DNA of 57,411 bases. Origin: Thiomonas intermedia (GTDB lineage Bacteria > Pseudomonadota > Gammaproteobacteria > Burkholderiales > Burkholderiaceae_C). The position numbers and the translations under genes were made by a program. Location: contig DZDA01000003.1 of NCBI GenBank assembly GCA_022730375.1, positions 2,197 through 59,607 on the forward strand, in the 5' to 3' direction. This document shows positions 18,081 to 35,353 of the stretch, one piece after another (within the stretch, counting starts at the first letter, position 1; every line of letters starts with the position of its first letter). Under the pieces are notes generated by a model, which had not been told where the DNA came from, made no database searches, and was given only the letters and a program-made list of their open reading frames with translations.

Positions 18081-18605
18081 TCAACCGGACTTCAAACCCT
18101 CCGGCAAGGCGCGAAACAAACGCTGTCCCAGTTCAGTCCCAGCCTGCAAGGTGCACTGGCGCTGTTCACCCAGCGGTTCGAGGTGCACGCTCAAGTCGGC
18201 AGCGGGCAGCAAACCCTGCGCGCGCTGCGGCCACTCGACCAGACTGACCCCCGGCCCGCCCACGACATCGCGCAGTCCAGAATCGTCCCACTCTTGCGGG
18301 TCTGAAAAGCGATAAAGATCAATGTGATAGGCCGAGGTCCGAAGAGTTCCCTTGAATTGTAGGTCCGGAATGTCAAGGGTGTACTCTTCCAGCAGGCTGA
18401 AACTGGGACTTTTGATGCGTCCCTGCACGCCCAGAGCACGCAAAAAAGCGCGTGCAAAGGTGGTTTTCCCTGCGCCGAGATCGCCGTCGAGGGTGATCAG
18501 CAGGCGGGGCGTTGGGTGTTGCGTCCACGCCAAAGCCACGGCTTGCGCCAGCGCCTCGGTGTCGTGTTCGTTGGCAAGCAGCAGGGGCATGGCGGCAGGG
18601 GGCAT
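18081..18605 (-). CDS. tsaE: tRNA threonylcarbamoyladenosine biosynthesis ATPase TsaE
   Basis: TsaE is the P-loop ATPase of the complex that makes t6A37 on ANN-decoding tRNAs. The product is 174 aa from the chosen ATG, or 169 from 18590. Walker A is GDLGAGKTTFARAF, the switch region KSPSFSLLEEY, and LVEWPQRA is the typical late motif. A longer frame to 18716 overlaps queG and is unlikely. The start is only 15 bp from the divergent queG start. It precedes amiC on the same strand. Confidence 0.9.
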   Translation of the reverse strand: MPPAAMPLLLANEHDTEALAQAVALAWTQHPTPRLLITLDGDLGAGKTTFARAFLRALGVQGRIKSPSFSLLEEYTLDIPDLQFKGTLRTSAYHIDLYRFSDPQEWDDSGLRDVVGGPGVSLVEWPQRAQGLLPAADLSVHLEPLGEQRQCTLQAGTELGQRLFRALPEGLKSG

Positions 18606-18620
18606 GGATAGATTTCTAGA

Positions 18621-19757
18621 ATGGCGCGGATGGAGCAACTCAGCACATCGCCCGAGCGTCTGCGCGCGCTGGCGCAAGACATCAAACAGCAGGGGCGTGC
18701 GCTGGGATTTTCGCAAATCGGCATCACCGGGGTCGATCTACGCTCGGCCGAGGAGCCCCTGCTCGATTGGCTGGCCGCTGGACATCACGGCAGCATGGAC
18801 TACATGCAGCGACACGGTCTCAAGCGCGCCCGCCCCGCCGAACTGGTGCCCGGCACGCTGCGCGTCATCACCGCCCGCCTGGACTATCTCCCGCGCGCAA
18901 GCCCGGCCAACTGGCGCGAGGCGGAATGGCAAAGGCTGGCGCAACCCGAAGCGGCCACGATCTCCGTCTATGCCAGAGGGCGCGACTATCACAAGGTGCT
19001 CAGGCGCAAGCTGCAGCAACTGGTCGATCACATTGCTGCCCAGATCGACCCGCGCGTGGTCCGCGTGTTCACCGACTCCGCCCCCGTGCTGGAAGTGGAG
19101 CTGGCGGCGCGTGCCGGGCTCGGCTGGCGCGGCAAACACACCCTGCTGCTGCAGCGCGAAAGCGGATCGATGTTCTTTCTGGGAGAAATATTCATCGGCC
19201 TGCCCCTCCCGGTAGATGCCCCCGCGAGTGCCCACTGCGGCACCTGCCGCAAATGCATCGACATCTGCCCAACGCAGGCCATTCTTGGCCCGGAACAACT
19301 CGATGCACGGCGCTGCATTTCCTACCTGACCATCGAACACGCAGGGCCGATTCCCCTGGAACTGCGTCCGCTGATCGGCAACCGCATCTACGGATGCGAC
19401 GACTGCCAGCTGATCTGCCCCTGGAATCGTTATGCCCAGCGCAGCCCCTTGCCCGATTTCGATCCCCGCCACGGTTTTGACCAAACCCAGCTGCTCGACC
19501 TGTGGAATTGGAACGAAGCCCAGTTCGAGCAACGCACCGAGGGCAGCCCGATTCGCCGCATCGGCTTCGAGCGCTGGCAGCGCAACCTGGCCGTTGCCTT
19601 GGGCAACGGCCTACGTGTGAATCGCGAGACAGCCTGGTGCCAGGCTGCCATCCAAGCGCTGCACAGCGCACTCCCGCTTGCCAGCCCGCTGCTGCAAGAG
19701 CATGTCCGCTGGGCATTGGCCCAGGCCGAACCCGACCCGGGAGAAATCACCCAGTAG
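18621..19757 (+). CDS. queG: Epoxyqueuosine reductase QueG
   Basis: QueG performs the last step of queuosine synthesis on tRNA, a cobalamin-dependent reduction using two 4Fe-4S clusters. The 378-aa product has the N-terminal domain with GHHGSMDYM and ARLDYLPR. The cluster motifs are CGTCRKCIDICPTQAI and CDDCQLICPWN, with a further Cys in RRCISYLTIEHAG. HEAT-like C-terminal residues follow. Length is normal. ATG 18621 and ATG 18630 are both possible starts; neither has a strong ribosome-binding site. It is divergent from tsaE and followed by two tRNA genes. Confidence 0.94.
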   Translation: MARMEQLSTSPERLRALAQDIKQQGRALGFSQIGITGVDLRSAEEPLLDWLAAGHHGSMDYMQRHGLKRARPAELVPGTLRVITARLDYLPRASPANWREAEWQRLAQPEAATISVYARGRDYHKVLRRKLQQLVDHIAAQIDPRVVRVFTDSAPVLEVELAARAGLGWRGKHTLLLQRESGSMFFLGEIFIGLPLPVDAPASAHCGTCRKCIDICPTQAILGPEQLDARRCISYLTIEHAGPIPLELRPLIGNRIYGCDDCQLICPWNRYAQRSPLPDFDPRHGFDQTQLLDLWNWNEAQFEQRTEGSPIRRIGFERWQRNLAVALGNGLRVNRETAWCQAAIQALHSALPLASPLLQEHVRWALAQAEPDPGEITQ

Positions 19758-19772
19758 AATGGCGAGCTTCGT

Positions 19773-19850
<78 letters not shown>

Positions 19851-19932
19851 CCGACAGGGTGGCACCGCCGGAGTTTGGGCGATGCCACTTCAGGAGTTTC
19901 GACCCAAGGCATCGGCACCGATCCTGAGCCAT

Positions 19933-20009
19933 CTGCCCGTAGCTCAGCTGGATAGAGCAACGGCCTTCTAAGCCGTAGGCCACTGGTTCGAATCCAGTCG
20001 GGCAGGCCA
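19933..20009 (+). tRNA. tRNA-Arg (anticodon TCT)
   Basis: A 77-nt cloverleaf with acceptor stem CTGCCCG/CGGGCAG, D arm GCTC/GAGC, anticodon stem ACGGC/GCCGT around loop CTTCTAA (anticodon TCT), T arm ACTGG-TTCGAAT-CCAGT, discriminator G and an encoded CCA. It lies 83 bp after tRNA-Pro. No integrase or duplicated tRNA end is seen nearby. Confidence 0.95.
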
Positions 20010-20060
20010 CTTTTCAGACCGGATTCTCAACTTGCTCGGGTGCAGCGCACGTGGCTGCGA

Positions 20061-21569
20061 TCAGTTGCTGTGCGTGCGCAGGTAGTCGAGCGAGGCGGCG
20101 GTTTCTGGGCTTAGGCCTTGTGCGTTTTGTGACAGTAGGGCGTTTTCGATCTTGGTGGCCAGGGTCTTGCCGAGTTCGACGCCCCATTGGTCGAAGGGGT
20201 TGATGCCGTAGAGCCAGCCTTCCACGACGGTGCGGTGTTCATACAGGGCCAGCAGGGCGCCAAGGTGGTAGGCGCTCAAGCGCTCCATCCAGATGAAGGT
20301 GGACGGGCGGCCACCGGGGCAGGCGCGGTGATGCGCGGCGCGGGCGGCGGCTTCGGGCGACATGCCTTGGGCCATGAGTTCGGTTTGCCAGCTTGAGGCA
20401 TCTTTGCCGTTCCACAGTGCGTCGGCCTGGCCCAGCGCGTTGGCCAGCAGTGCCATGTGTTCGCGCAGGTGTTTGTGCCAGGGATGGGCCACGGCGACGA
20501 TTTCGTGGAATACGGGGACGGCGGCCTGGTGCAGCAGTTGAAAATAGGTGTGCTGCACGGGGGTGCCCACGCCACTGATGACAGCGGGGCCGCTGACGTG
20601 GACGGGCTGCACGCCGTCGGCGCTGGTGGATTTGCCCAGCGATTCCATGAGCAGTTGTTGCAGGTACAGCGGCATGCGCGAGAACGCATCGCCATACAGG
20701 CCAATGGAGAGCAGGGGCAGGCCAAAGCGCACGCGGTAGGCGTGGGACAGGCCAGCCATCAGCCCCGGGGCGCTGTTTTCCAGCGGGGTGCTGAGGAAGT
20801 GCTGATCCATGTCGTGCGCCCCGGCGTGCAGCTGGGTCACGGTTTCACGGCCGAAGGCGAGCAGCAGCACCATGCCGTGGGCGCTCCACAGCGAGAAGCG
20901 CCCGCCGATTTCCGGCAGCGACCGGAAGATCTGATCAGCGGGCAAGCCGAAGCGCTGCAGCGCCAGTTCGGCATTGGCGGTGAGCGCAACCATGCGCTCG
21001 CGCGCCTTGTCGGCGCCGATGCCGTCGCCCAACCAGCGCAGGGCGATGTCGGCGTTGCGCATGACTTCCTGGGTGCGGAACGACTTGCTGTTGATGATGA
21101 TCCAACTGCGCTCGGGCTTGGCTGCTGCCAGCGCGGCGTCGATCGTGGCGCCGTCGAGGTTGGCGACCCAGTGCACGCGGCAACGCGGAGTCTGCAGCAC
21201 CGAGAGGGCGGTGTGCAGCGCGAGCATGGGGGTTTCGGAGCCGCCGGCCCCGAGGTGAATGATGTCGAGCCCTTCCGCTCCGGCTTCTTCCACCCGCTGG
21301 TCCACCCAGTCGGCCATGCGGGTGAACTCGGCTTGCAGAAAATCGGCAGCGGCCTGCGAGGGCGCGTCGAGCCCCTTGGCGCCCAGCCGGGACAGCACAT
21401 GCCAAGCGGGACGGTTTTCGCTGCCGTTGAGTACCGTCTTGCTCACCAGGTCTTCCGCCTTGTTGGGCAGGGCGGCGAGGGTTTTGAGCGCCGTGGCGAG
21501 CGCCTGCTCGCCGTGGCGGGTGAACTCCAGCCGCAGGCCGGCGGTGTCGATGGTCTTGGGTGTGGGCAT
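20061..21569 (-). CDS. pgi: Glucose-6-phosphate isomerase
   Basis: Pgi interconverts glucose-6-phosphate and fructose-6-phosphate. The product is 502 aa from MPTPKTIDTAG. Family motifs are GAGGSETP-type (LGAGGSETPMLA), the active-site region GGRFSLWSAHG and the C-terminal GINPFDQWGVELGK with the catalytic Lys. It is the last gene of the minus-strand carbon-storage operon, 67 bp after glgP. It connects glycogen-derived glucose-6-phosphate to gluconeogenic fructose-6-phosphate. The tRNA genes on the opposite strand lie just beyond its stop and no clear terminator hairpin is visible. Confidence 0.94.
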   Translation of the reverse strand: MPTPKTIDTAGLRLEFTRHGEQALATALKTLAALPNKAEDLVSKTVLNGSENRPAWHVLSRLGAKGLDAPSQAAADFLQAEFTRMADWVDQRVEEAGAEGLDIIHLGAGGSETPMLALHTALSVLQTPRCRVHWVANLDGATIDAALAAAKPERSWIIINSKSFRTQEVMRNADIALRWLGDGIGADKARERMVALTANAELALQRFGLPADQIFRSLPEIGGRFSLWSAHGMVLLLAFGRETVTQLHAGAHDMDQHFLSTPLENSAPGLMAGLSHAYRVRFGLPLLSIGLYGDAFSRMPLYLQQLLMESLGKSTSADGVQPVHVSGPAVISGVGTPVQHTYFQLLHQAAVPVFHEIVAVAHPWHKHLREHMALLANALGQADALWNGKDASSWQTELMAQGMSPEAAARAAHHRACPGGRPSTFIWMERLSAYHLGALLALYEHRTVVEGWLYGINPFDQWGVELGKTLATKIENALLSQNAQGLSPETAASLDYLRTHSN

Positions 21570-21636
21570 GAGGTTCGGCGGGCAGATTGAGTCGGACGAA
21601 AAGCAAACGATGGACACAGAGGTGAGCTGACGGGGC

Positions 21637-24116
<2,480 letters not shown>

Positions 24117-24120
<4 letters not shown>

Positions 24121-25610
24121 GTGAGAGCGCGAGAAAAATTCGGGAGGGCAACCTGGTAGACCGCTCGGTATTGCCGGGCCGCCTGCGTCCAGCTGAAGTC
24201 TTGATGCATGCCGGTTTGCCGCACCCGCGACCATGCGCGCGGCTGGCGATAGAGGGCCAGCGCACGCCGTACCGCGTGGCGGCAATCCGCCTCGGAAAAG
24301 CTAGCAAAAACAATGCCCGTGGCCGTGCCGTCGTCGAGCGTGGCGAGGTCGGCGTCGACCACGGTGTCGGCCAGACCGCCTACGGCGCGCACCAGCGGCA
24401 GGCTGCCGTAGAGCAGGCCGTACATCTGGGTGAGGCCGCAGGGCTCGAAGCGGGAAGGCACGAGGGTGATGTCGCTGCCGGCAAAAATGCGGTGGGCATA
24501 GGCTTCGTCATAGCCGACGCGCAGGGCCACGCTGCCTGCATGACGCTGTGCCGCGTGGCCGAAGGCCGTTTCCAGTTCGTGGTCGCCACTGCCCAAGACC
24601 AGCAACTGCCCGCCGCCTTCAACCAGGGTGTCGATGGCGGCGAGTACGAGGTTGAGACCCTTCTGCTCGGTCAGGCGGCTGACCACGGTGAAAAGGGGCG
24701 TGTTTTTACTGGGGTTCAGCCCGGCTTCTTCTTGCAATGCGGCCTTGCAGCGTGACTTGCCCGCGAGACTTTCGGCGCTGTAGTGCCGCGGAATGTGGGC
24801 GTCGGTCGTGGGATTCCACACGGACGCATCCACCGCGTTGAGTATGCCGCTGAGGTCGTTGCGCCGGGTGCGCAGCAGCCCGTCGAGGCCGAAGCCCTGT
24901 TCGGGCGTCTGGATTTCGCGCGCATAGCTGGGGCTGACCGTGGTGATCTTGTCGGCGTAAAACAGACCGGCCTTCATGAACGAGACCTGGCCATGAAATT
25001 CCAGACCCTCAACCTGAAACGCGCCAGCGGGCAGGCCGAGATCGCCCATCACGTCCGCCGGAAAAATGCCCTGGTAGGCCAGGTTGTGCACGGTATAGAT
25101 GCACGGCGTCGGCTTGCCCGCGCTGAATTTCAGGCAGGCTGCTGTCAGGCCGGCATGCCAGTCGTGGCCGTGCACGAGGTGCGGCTCCCAGGCGGCATCG
25201 AGGCCGCGCGCCAGTCGTGCTGCCGCCCAGCCCAGCGCGGCGAAACGACGATGATTGTCGGCATAGGGACGGCGCTGCGCGTCTTCGTAGGGGTTGCCCG
25301 GGCGGTTGTACAGGCTGGGAGCGTCGAGCACATAGGCGTGTACCGGGCGGCCCGCGGCGCCTGGTACGGCGGCTAGCGTGCCGAGCAGCACGGCGACGGT
25401 CTCGCCCCAGGGCAGGGTGAACTGGCCGACGGTTTCGCCGCTCGCCAAACCGGCGCGGATGGCGGGAAAACCGGGCAGCAGCACGCGCGTGTCGCAACCG
25501 GCCGTGGCCAGCGCCGCGGGCAGGGCGCCGGCGATGTCGGCCAGGCCGCCGGTCTTGAGCAGGGGGAAGATTTCGGCGCTGACCTGCAGTACGCGCAAGG
25601 CCTCAGTCAT
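24117..25610 (-). CDS. glgA: Glycogen synthase (ADP-glucose)
   Basis: GlgA extends alpha-1,4-glucan from ADP-glucose. The 497-aa GT5 glycosyltransferase begins with the ADP-glucose-binding [13 protein letters not shown] near residue 19, includes [10 protein letters not shown], and has the C-terminal catalytic loop [14 protein letters not shown] with AVGGLADTV. It starts inside the end of glgC (8-bp overlap) and its stop overlaps the glgP start by 4 bp. The N-terminus [13 protein letters not shown] aligns with other GlgA proteins, so the start is secure. Confidence 0.95.
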
Positions 25611-26931
25611 CGTCTTCCTCGTTCAGCTCGGTCTCGCCGAGGGCGCGCAGCATCTTTTTGGTCACCAGCACCACGCCGTTGCTCGTGCGCTCGAAGCGTT
25701 TGGCGTCGAGTATCGGGTCTTCGCCGATCACCATGCCATCGGGCAGCACGCAGCCGCGGTCGAGAATGACCTTGTTCAGGCGGCAGGCGCGGTTGACGAG
25801 CACATCGGGCAACAGCACGCACTCGTTGATGGTGCAGAACGAGTGCACCCGCACATTGGAGAACAGCACCGAGTTGCTGACCGAGGAGCCCGAGAGAATG
25901 CATCCGCCTGAGACCATCATGTTGATGGTCTTGCCGTGGCTGCCGTTGTGGTCTTGCACGAACTTGGCGGGAGGGAGCTGGCGCTGGCTGGTCCAGATCG
26001 GCCATTCGGTGTCGTAGAGGTTGAGCTCGGGGGTGACGGAGGCCAGGTCGAGGTTGGCGGCCCAGAAGGCGTCGAGCGTGCCGACGTCGCGCCAGTAGGG
26101 CTGGCTTTGCTGCCCGCCCTGCACGCACGACATCGAGAAGGGGTGCGCGTGCGCCGTGCCTTCGCGCACCGCTTTGGGGATGATGTCTTTGCCGAAGTCG
26201 TGCGAGGAGGCTGCGTCGGCCATGTCTTCGCTCAGCATGCGGTAGAGCGCGCTGGCGTTGAAGATGTAGATGCCCATGCTGGCCAGCGACACTTGCTCGT
26301 TGCCCGGGATGGCGGGGGGGGCAGCGGGTTTTTCGATGAACTCGACGATCTTGCGGCTGGCGTCGATGGCCATGACGCCGAAGGCGCTGGCCTCGTCGCG
26401 CGGCACTTCGATGCAGCCCACAGTGACCTCCGCGCCACTCATCGCATGGTCTTGCAGCATGATGGAGTAGTCCATCTTGTAAACGTGATCGCCGGCCAGA
26501 ACCACCACATATTCGGGCTTGCTCGACTGGATGATGTCGATGTTCTGGTAGACCGCGTCGCCGGTGCCGCGGTACCAGTGTTCTTCATCCACCCGTTGCT
26601 GCGCGGGGAGCAGATCGACCATTTCGTTGAGCTCGGCGCGCAAAAAGCTCCAGCCGCGCTGCAGGTGGCGCAGCAGCGAGTGCGATTTGTATTGGGTGAT
26701 CACGCCGATGCGCCGAATGCCCGAATTGACGCAGTTCGACAGCGCGAAATCGATGATGCGGAACTTGCCGCCGAAATACACCGCGGGCTTGGCGCGCTTG
26801 TCGGTGAGTTGCTTGAGCCGCGAGCCGCGTCCGCCGGCCAGCACCAGGGCGATGGAGCGGCGCACCAGCATGTGGGGTTGGGTCTGACGGTCTTGCGGGG
26901 TCATCGGCTGCACCGGACGGTTCTGATTCAT
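25603..26931 (-). CDS. glgC: Glucose-1-phosphate adenylyltransferase
   Basis: GlgC makes ADP-glucose, the committed step to glycogen, and is normally allosterically controlled. The 442-aa product has the pyrophosphorylase motif [20 protein letters not shown], the ATP site [12 protein letters not shown], and FIEKP for glucose-1-phosphate. A left-handed beta-helix makes up the C-terminal third. The ATG at 26931 has AGGAGA seven bases upstream; the frame upstream of it is antisense-like readthrough of pgm and is not used. It follows pgm by 50 bp and overlaps glgA by 8 bp. Confidence 0.95.
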   Translation of the reverse strand: MNQNRPVQPMTPQDRQTQPHMLVRRSIALVLAGGRGSRLKQLTDKRAKPAVYFGGKFRIIDFALSNCVNSGIRRIGVITQYKSHSLLRHLQRGWSFLRAELNEMVDLLPAQQRVDEEHWYRGTGDAVYQNIDIIQSSKPEYVVVLAGDHVYKMDYSIMLQDHAMSGAEVTVGCIEVPRDEASAFGVMAIDASRKIVEFIEKPAAPPAIPGNEQVSLASMGIYIFNASALYRMLSEDMADAASSHDFGKDIIPKAVREGTAHAHPFSMSCVQGGQQSQPYWRDVGTLDAFWAANLDLASVTPELNLYDTEWPIWTSQRQLPPAKFVQDHNGSHGKTINMMVSGGCILSGSSVSNSVLFSNVRVHSFCTINECVLLPDVLVNRACRLNKVILDRGCVLPDGMVIGEDPILDAKRFERTSNGVVLVTKKMLRALGETELNEEDDD

Positions 26932-26981
26932 GGCAGGTCTCCTGTGTGTTTTAGGGGTGAAGCTCGAAGGCAAACTGAGTG

Positions 26982-30862
<3,881 letters not shown>

Positions 30863-30876
30863 GATTCGCTCCTGGT

Positions 30877-33072
30877 TCAGGGCGCCGGTCGCAGGATGAC
30901 GCAGGCCAGCGGCGGCAAACTGAGTTGCAGCGAGAACGGGCGGCCGTGTGAGGGCTGGGCCTCGGCCTCGCGCAGGGCCAGCGGCAGGCCGGAGCCGTCG
31001 TACACGGCATCGTCGGTATTGATCAGCGACTCCCAGCGCCCGCCTTGCGGCACGCCGATGCGGTAGTCGTGGCGCGGGGTGGGGGTGAAGTTGCACAGCA
31101 CGACGAAGCGGCTGCCTTCACGTGCGCCGCGCTCGTAGGCCAGCACCGATTGCGTGGCGTCGTCGTAGGTGATCCAGGTGAAGCCGCCCGGGTGATGGTC
31201 GAGCTGATGCAGCGCCGGGTGGGCGCGGTAGGTGAGGTTGAGATCGCGCACCAGCCTTTGCACTCCCTGGTTGGGCGCGCTGAGCAAGGCGTCCCAGTCG
31301 AGGCTGGTGTCGGACTGCCATTCCGAAGCCTGCGCGAACTCGTCACCCATGAACAGCAGCTTCTTGCCGGGATGGCTGAACATATAGCCGAGATAGGCGC
31401 GCAGATTGGCGAACTGCTGCCAGCGGTCGCCCGGCATCTTGGCGAGCAGCGAGCCTTTGCCATGCACCACTTCGTCGTGCGAGAGCGGCAGCACGAAGTT
31501 CTCGTCATAGGCGTACATCATGCTGAAGGTCAGCTCGTTGTGGTGGTACTTGCGGTGCACCGGATCGCGGCGGATGTAGCTCAGGCTGTCGTGCATCCAG
31601 CCCATATTCCACTTGTAGTGAAAGCCCAGGCCGCCGCCTTGCAGGTCGTCACTCGGCGGGCGGCTGACGCCGGGAAAGGCGGTGGATTCTTCCGCGAGGG
31701 TGATGGCGCCCGGCCGCTGCACGCCGACGGTGTGGTTCATGCGGCGCAGGAAGTCGATGGCTTCGAGGTTTTCGCGTCCGCCGAACTTGTTGGGCACCCA
31801 CTGCCCGGCGGGGCGGCTGTAATCACGGTAGAGCATGGAGGCCACGGCATCCACGCGCAGGCCGTCGATGTTGAAGCGCTCCAGCCAGTAAAGAGCATTG
31901 GCCACCAGATAGTTGCGCACCTCGGTGCGGCCGAAGTTGTAGATCAGGGTGTTCCAGTCGTGATGGAAGCCCTCCTTCGGATCGGCGTATTCGTACAGAT
32001 GCGTGCCGTCGAAATTGGCCAGGCCGTGCGGGTCGGACGGAAAGTGCGCGGGCACCCAGTCGAGAATCACGCCCAGACCGGCGTCGTGCGCGGCATCGAC
32101 GAAATACTGAAAGTCTTCGGGCGTGCCGAAGCGCGCGGTGGGCGCATACAGGCTGATGGGCTGATAGCCCCAGGAGCCATCGAACGGGTGCTCGGTGATG
32201 GGCAGCAATTCGAGATGCGTGAAGCCCAGGTCGCGGGCGTAGGGCACCAGGGTGTCGGCCAGTTCGCGGTAGCTCAGCCAGCGCCAGCCCTCGGCCTTGC
32301 GCCACGAGCCCAGATGCACCTCGTAAATGCTGATGGGCGCCTCAAAACCATTGGCCTGCGCCATGCCGGGGCGCTGCGAATGCAGCGGCGGCAGGCCTTG
32401 CACGATGCTGGCGGTGTTGGGCCGAAGTTCGGCGCGGAAGGCCAGCGGGTCGGCCTTCTGCAGAGTCTGGCCATGCTGGGTGAGGATCTCGAACTTGTAA
32501 AGAGCGCCCTGGCCCACGCCGGGGAGGAACAGCTCCCACACGCCGCATTCGCGCCGCAGCCGCATGGGGTGGCGGCGGCCGTCCCAGCCGTTGAAATCGC
32601 CGATCACCGAAACGCGCCGCGCATTCGGCGCCCACACCGCAAAGCGCGTGCCTGCCACGCCCAGCATCTCGCCCGGATGCGCGCCCAGACATTCGTAGGG
32701 ACGCAGATGCGTGCCTTCGGCCAGCAGCCAGGCGTCGGTCTCGCCCAGCACCTGCGGAAAGTGGTAGGGGTCTTCGAGGTCGGCAATCCAGTTCGGGTCG
32801 CCCGGCTGCAAGGGCTGCCAGGTGACCCGCAGCACATAGTCGAAGGGCTTGCGGCGGCGGCCCATGCGGGCGCTGAATACCGCGGTGTCGTCCTGGCGTT
32901 CCAGCGCGGCGACCGGCTCGCCGCTGGCGCGCTCGATCACCTCCACGCCCAGCGCGCCGGGCAGTACGGCGTTCACCCACAGCGTGGCGCCGCGCAGATG
33001 CATGCCGAGCACGCCAAAAGGGTCGGCGTGGTGGCCTGCGGCGAGGTCGGCGAGGTCGTGTTCGGTCAGCAT
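30877..33072 (-). CDS. glgB: 1,4-alpha-glucan branching enzyme
   Basis: GlgB introduces alpha-1,6 branches into glycogen. The 731-aa product has two N-terminal beta domains (the second a CBM48 with [20 protein letters not shown]) and a GH13 barrel. Catalytic motifs are [22 protein letters not shown] and [14 protein letters not shown]. Length matches long-form bacterial GlgB. The start [20 protein letters not shown] is typical, although its ribosome-binding site is weak. It lies 14 bp after malQ and 14 bp before glgX. Confidence 0.95.
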   Translation of the reverse strand: MLTEHDLADLAAGHHADPFGVLGMHLRGATLWVNAVLPGALGVEVIERASGEPVAALERQDDTAVFSARMGRRRKPFDYVLRVTWQPLQPGDPNWIADLEDPYHFPQVLGETDAWLLAEGTHLRPYECLGAHPGEMLGVAGTRFAVWAPNARRVSVIGDFNGWDGRRHPMRLRRECGVWELFLPGVGQGALYKFEILTQHGQTLQKADPLAFRAELRPNTASIVQGLPPLHSQRPGMAQANGFEAPISIYEVHLGSWRKAEGWRWLSYRELADTLVPYARDLGFTHLELLPITEHPFDGSWGYQPISLYAPTARFGTPEDFQYFVDAAHDAGLGVILDWVPAHFPSDPHGLANFDGTHLYEYADPKEGFHHDWNTLIYNFGRTEVRNYLVANALYWLERFNIDGLRVDAVASMLYRDYSRPAGQWVPNKFGGRENLEAIDFLRRMNHTVGVQRPGAITLAEESTAFPGVSRPPSDDLQGGGLGFHYKWNMGWMHDSLSYIRRDPVHRKYHHNELTFSMMYAYDENFVLPLSHDEVVHGKGSLLAKMPGDRWQQFANLRAYLGYMFSHPGKKLLFMGDEFAQASEWQSDTSLDWDALLSAPNQGVQRLVRDLNLTYRAHPALHQLDHHPGGFTWITYDDATQSVLAYERGAREGSRFVVLCNFTPTPRHDYRIGVPQGGRWESLINTDDAVYDGSGLPLALREAEAQPSHGRPFSLQLSLPPLACVILRPAP

Positions 33073-33086
33073 GGCGAGGTTCCAGT

Positions 33087-34601
33087 TCAGGCGGGTAGGC
33101 GGTTGTAGAGCTGGCCGAAACGCAGCAGGCCAGCCGCATGCCCCGGTTGTACCTGATCCCAGGTGAAGCGCCAGGTCCAGTTGCCTTGCGCCGTGCCCGG
33201 CGTGTTCATGCGCTGCGTGCCACCCTGCCGCAGCACGTCCTGCAGGGCGAACAGGGCGATGTCGGCCACGCTGGCGCTGGCGGCGCGGATCAGCGTCCAG
33301 GCGATGTCGCCGCCGTCGCAGGAGAGGTAGTCGCGCAGATGGTGGCGCACGACCTCGGGCGCTGTCGCCCACCAGCCCTCCGAGGTGTCGTTGTCGTGCG
33401 TGCCGGGATAGACCACGGTGTCGTGGGCGTAGTTGTGCGGCAGGTAGGCGTTGTGGCCGCCATCGTTCTGCCCCCAGGCGAAGTGCAGGATGCGCATGCC
33501 GGGAAAGCCGAAGCGCTGCCGCAGGGCGGTGACTTCGGGTGTGATGACGCCCAGATCTTCGGCAATGATGGGCAGCGGGCCGAGGGCTTTGGACACCGCC
33601 TCGAACAGCGCGACGCCGGGCGTCTGCACCCAGCGGCCGCCGATGGCCGTGGGCTCGTCGGCGGGAATTTCCCAGCAGCTCTCGAAACCGCGGAAATGAT
33701 CGACGCGCACCCAATCGACCAGCGCGAAGGTGGCGCGCAGCCGCGCGATCCACCAGGCAAACCCTTCAGCCTCATGCGCCGCCCAGCGGTAATGCGGGTT
33801 GCCCCAGCGCTGTCCGGTGGCGGAAAAATAATCGGGCGGCACCCCGGCGACGACCGTGGGATGGCCGTTGGCGTCGAGCTGGAACAGGTCGGGCCGGGCC
33901 CACACATCGGCGCTGTTGAGCGCAATGAAAATCGGCATGTCGCCCATCAGCCGCACGCCTTTGCCGTGGGCGTAGGCGCGCAGCGCGGCCCATTGGCGGA
34001 AAAAGCACCACTGAGTAAAGGTCCAGAAGGCGATGCGCTCGGCGTGCTGCGCGCGTGCGCGGCGCAGCGCCTCGGGCTGACGCTGCGCCAGCGCGGCGTC
34101 CCAGGTATTCCACAGCCGTTCGCCGTAGTGCTCGGACAGCGCCATGAACAGCGCATAGTCGTCGAGCCAGGCGGCGTGCGCGGCCTGGAAGGCAGTCAGG
34201 TCGGCGCGCTCCTGCGGCGTGGCGCTTGTCTCGAACCGTGCTGCGGCCCGGCGCAGACGTTCCATGCGAAAGGGGATGACGCGGTCGAACTGCACGCGCT
34301 CGTCCGACAGCCCGTCTTGCGCGACGAGATCGTCGGCCTCCAGCCAGCCGCGCCGGTGCAACTCGGTGAGGTCGATCAGCAGCACATTGCCGGCGAAGGC
34401 CGAACTGCTCATATAGGGCGAGCCGCCCAGACCGATACCGCCCAGCGGCAGGAATTGCCAGACCGACTGTCCTGCGGAATGCAGCCAGTCGATGAAGTGG
34501 TAGGCCGCAGGCCCGAGATCGCCGCTGCCGTGCGGGCTGGGCAGACTGGTGAGGTGCAGCAGCACGCCGCTGGAGCGGGGAAAACGGGGGGTAGGCGTCA
34601 T
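33087..34601 (-). CDS. malQ: 4-alpha-glucanotransferase (amylomaltase)
   Basis: MalQ rearranges short malto-oligosaccharides produced during glycogen turnover. The 504-aa GH77 protein starts with [17 protein letters not shown] and has [26 protein letters not shown] (nucleophile Asp), [13 protein letters not shown] (acid/base Glu) and YPGTHDNDT. The segment before the ATG has no clear ribosome-binding site. Instead there is a four-copy 14-bp repeat full of TGA stops between pgl and malQ. Translation may depend on reinitiation or a non-canonical site. Confidence 0.94.
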   Translation of the reverse strand: MTPTPRFPRSSGVLLHLTSLPSPHGSGDLGPAAYHFIDWLHSAGQSVWQFLPLGGIGLGGSPYMSSSAFAGNVLLIDLTELHRRGWLEADDLVAQDGLSDERVQFDRVIPFRMERLRRAAARFETSATPQERADLTAFQAAHAAWLDDYALFMALSEHYGERLWNTWDAALAQRQPEALRRARAQHAERIAFWTFTQWCFFRQWAALRAYAHGKGVRLMGDMPIFIALNSADVWARPDLFQLDANGHPTVVAGVPPDYFSATGQRWGNPHYRWAAHEAEGFAWWIARLRATFALVDWVRVDHFRGFESCWEIPADEPTAIGGRWVQTPGVALFEAVSKALGPLPIIAEDLGVITPEVTALRQRFGFPGMRILHFAWGQNDGGHNAYLPHNYAHDTVVYPGTHDNDTSEGWWATAPEVVRHHLRDYLSCDGGDIAWTLIRAASASVADIALFALQDVLRQGGTQRMNTPGTAQGNWTWRFTWDQVQPGHAAGLLRFGQLYNRLPA

Positions 34602-34607
34602 GAGTCA

Positions 34608-34663
34608 GGGTGACAGAATCAAGGTGACGGAATCAGGCAGACGGAATCAGGCAGACGGAATCA
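34608..34663. repeat. Four tandem 14-bp repeats between pgl and malQ
   Basis: Units are GGGTGACAGAATCA (34608-34621), AGGTGACGGAATCA (34622-34635), and two identical copies of GGCAGACGGAATCA (34636-34649, 34650-34663). The pgl stop codon lies in the last unit. On the coding strand every unit begins TGATTC. Replication slippage is the simplest origin. Confidence 0.9.
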
Positions 34664-35353
34664 GGGTGCCCAATAGGCGTCGAACGGCGTTTTGGACTGC
34701 TGGATGAGGTAGCCAATGGGCAGGTGCGGACTGGGCGGCGGTTCACTGGCGCGTGCATAGACGGCGCGTTTGGTCTCCCCCGAAATCGACAGCAGCAGCC
34801 GCCCCGCGCCGAGCAGCGCGGCCAGACTGAGGCTGATGCGCGTATGCGCGGCGTGCGGCGGCGTCATGGCCAGATAGGGCAGGGGATAGTCTGGGCTAAG
34901 CCCGATGGGCAGTTCGGCCGCGCCGGGAAACAGCGAGGCGGTGTGGCCGTCATCGCCCATGCCCAGCAGCGCAGCGGTGAGGGGTTGCGCGAGAGCGCGG
35001 AATTGGGCGTTGGCACGATCCACGCATCCGGCCAGATCGGACGCATCGTCGACCAGGGGAAGTAACCGGGCCTGCGCGGCGGCGCCGGTCAGGAGATGGG
35101 TGCGCACCAGGGCGGCATTGCTGTCGGCGTGGTCGGGCGGCACCAGCCGCTCATCGACCAAGGTGAGGATGACGCGCGGCCAGTCGATCGGCGCACGCGC
35201 CAGCGCCTGAAACAAGGCAATGGGTGAGCGCCCGCCGGAGACCGCCAGCACGGCCTTCCCCCGCTGGGCGATGTCCTGTGCCAGCGCGTCGGCAAGGGTG
35301 CGCACCAATCGGTCGATCTGCTCCTGCGGGGTGGTGCAGAGGTGCAGCATCAC
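34661..35353 (-). CDS. pgl: 6-phosphogluconolactonase (DevB/SOL type)
   Basis: Pgl hydrolyses 6-phosphogluconolactone, the second step of the oxidative pentose phosphate pathway. The 230-aa product has the SOL-family motifs VSGGRSPIALFQAL, LVDERLVPPDHADSN and GMGDDGHTASLFPG. The frame can start at a GTG (35353), directly after the zwf stop, or at an ATG one codon later (35350); AGGAA in the end of zwf serves either. It follows zwf without a gap. Its stop codon falls within the 14-bp tandem repeat. Confidence 0.93.
   Translation of the reverse strand: MMLHLCTTPQEQIDRLVRTLADALAQDIAQRGKAVLAVSGGRSPIALFQALARAPIDWPRVILTLVDERLVPPDHADSNAALVRTHLLTGAAAQARLLPLVDDASDLAGCVDRANAQFRALAQPLTAALLGMGDDGHTASLFPGAAELPIGLSPDYPLPYLAMTPPHAAHTRISLSLAALLGAGRLLLSISGETKRAVYARASEPPPSPHLPIGYLIQQSKTPFDAYWAP

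Noticed and set aside
31045-33108. 687-codon open frame on the plus strand opposite glgB
   Set aside because: It is the antisense shadow of glgB, with His/Gln/Gly-rich composition, no ribosome-binding site and no family motif; glgB on the other strand is complete.
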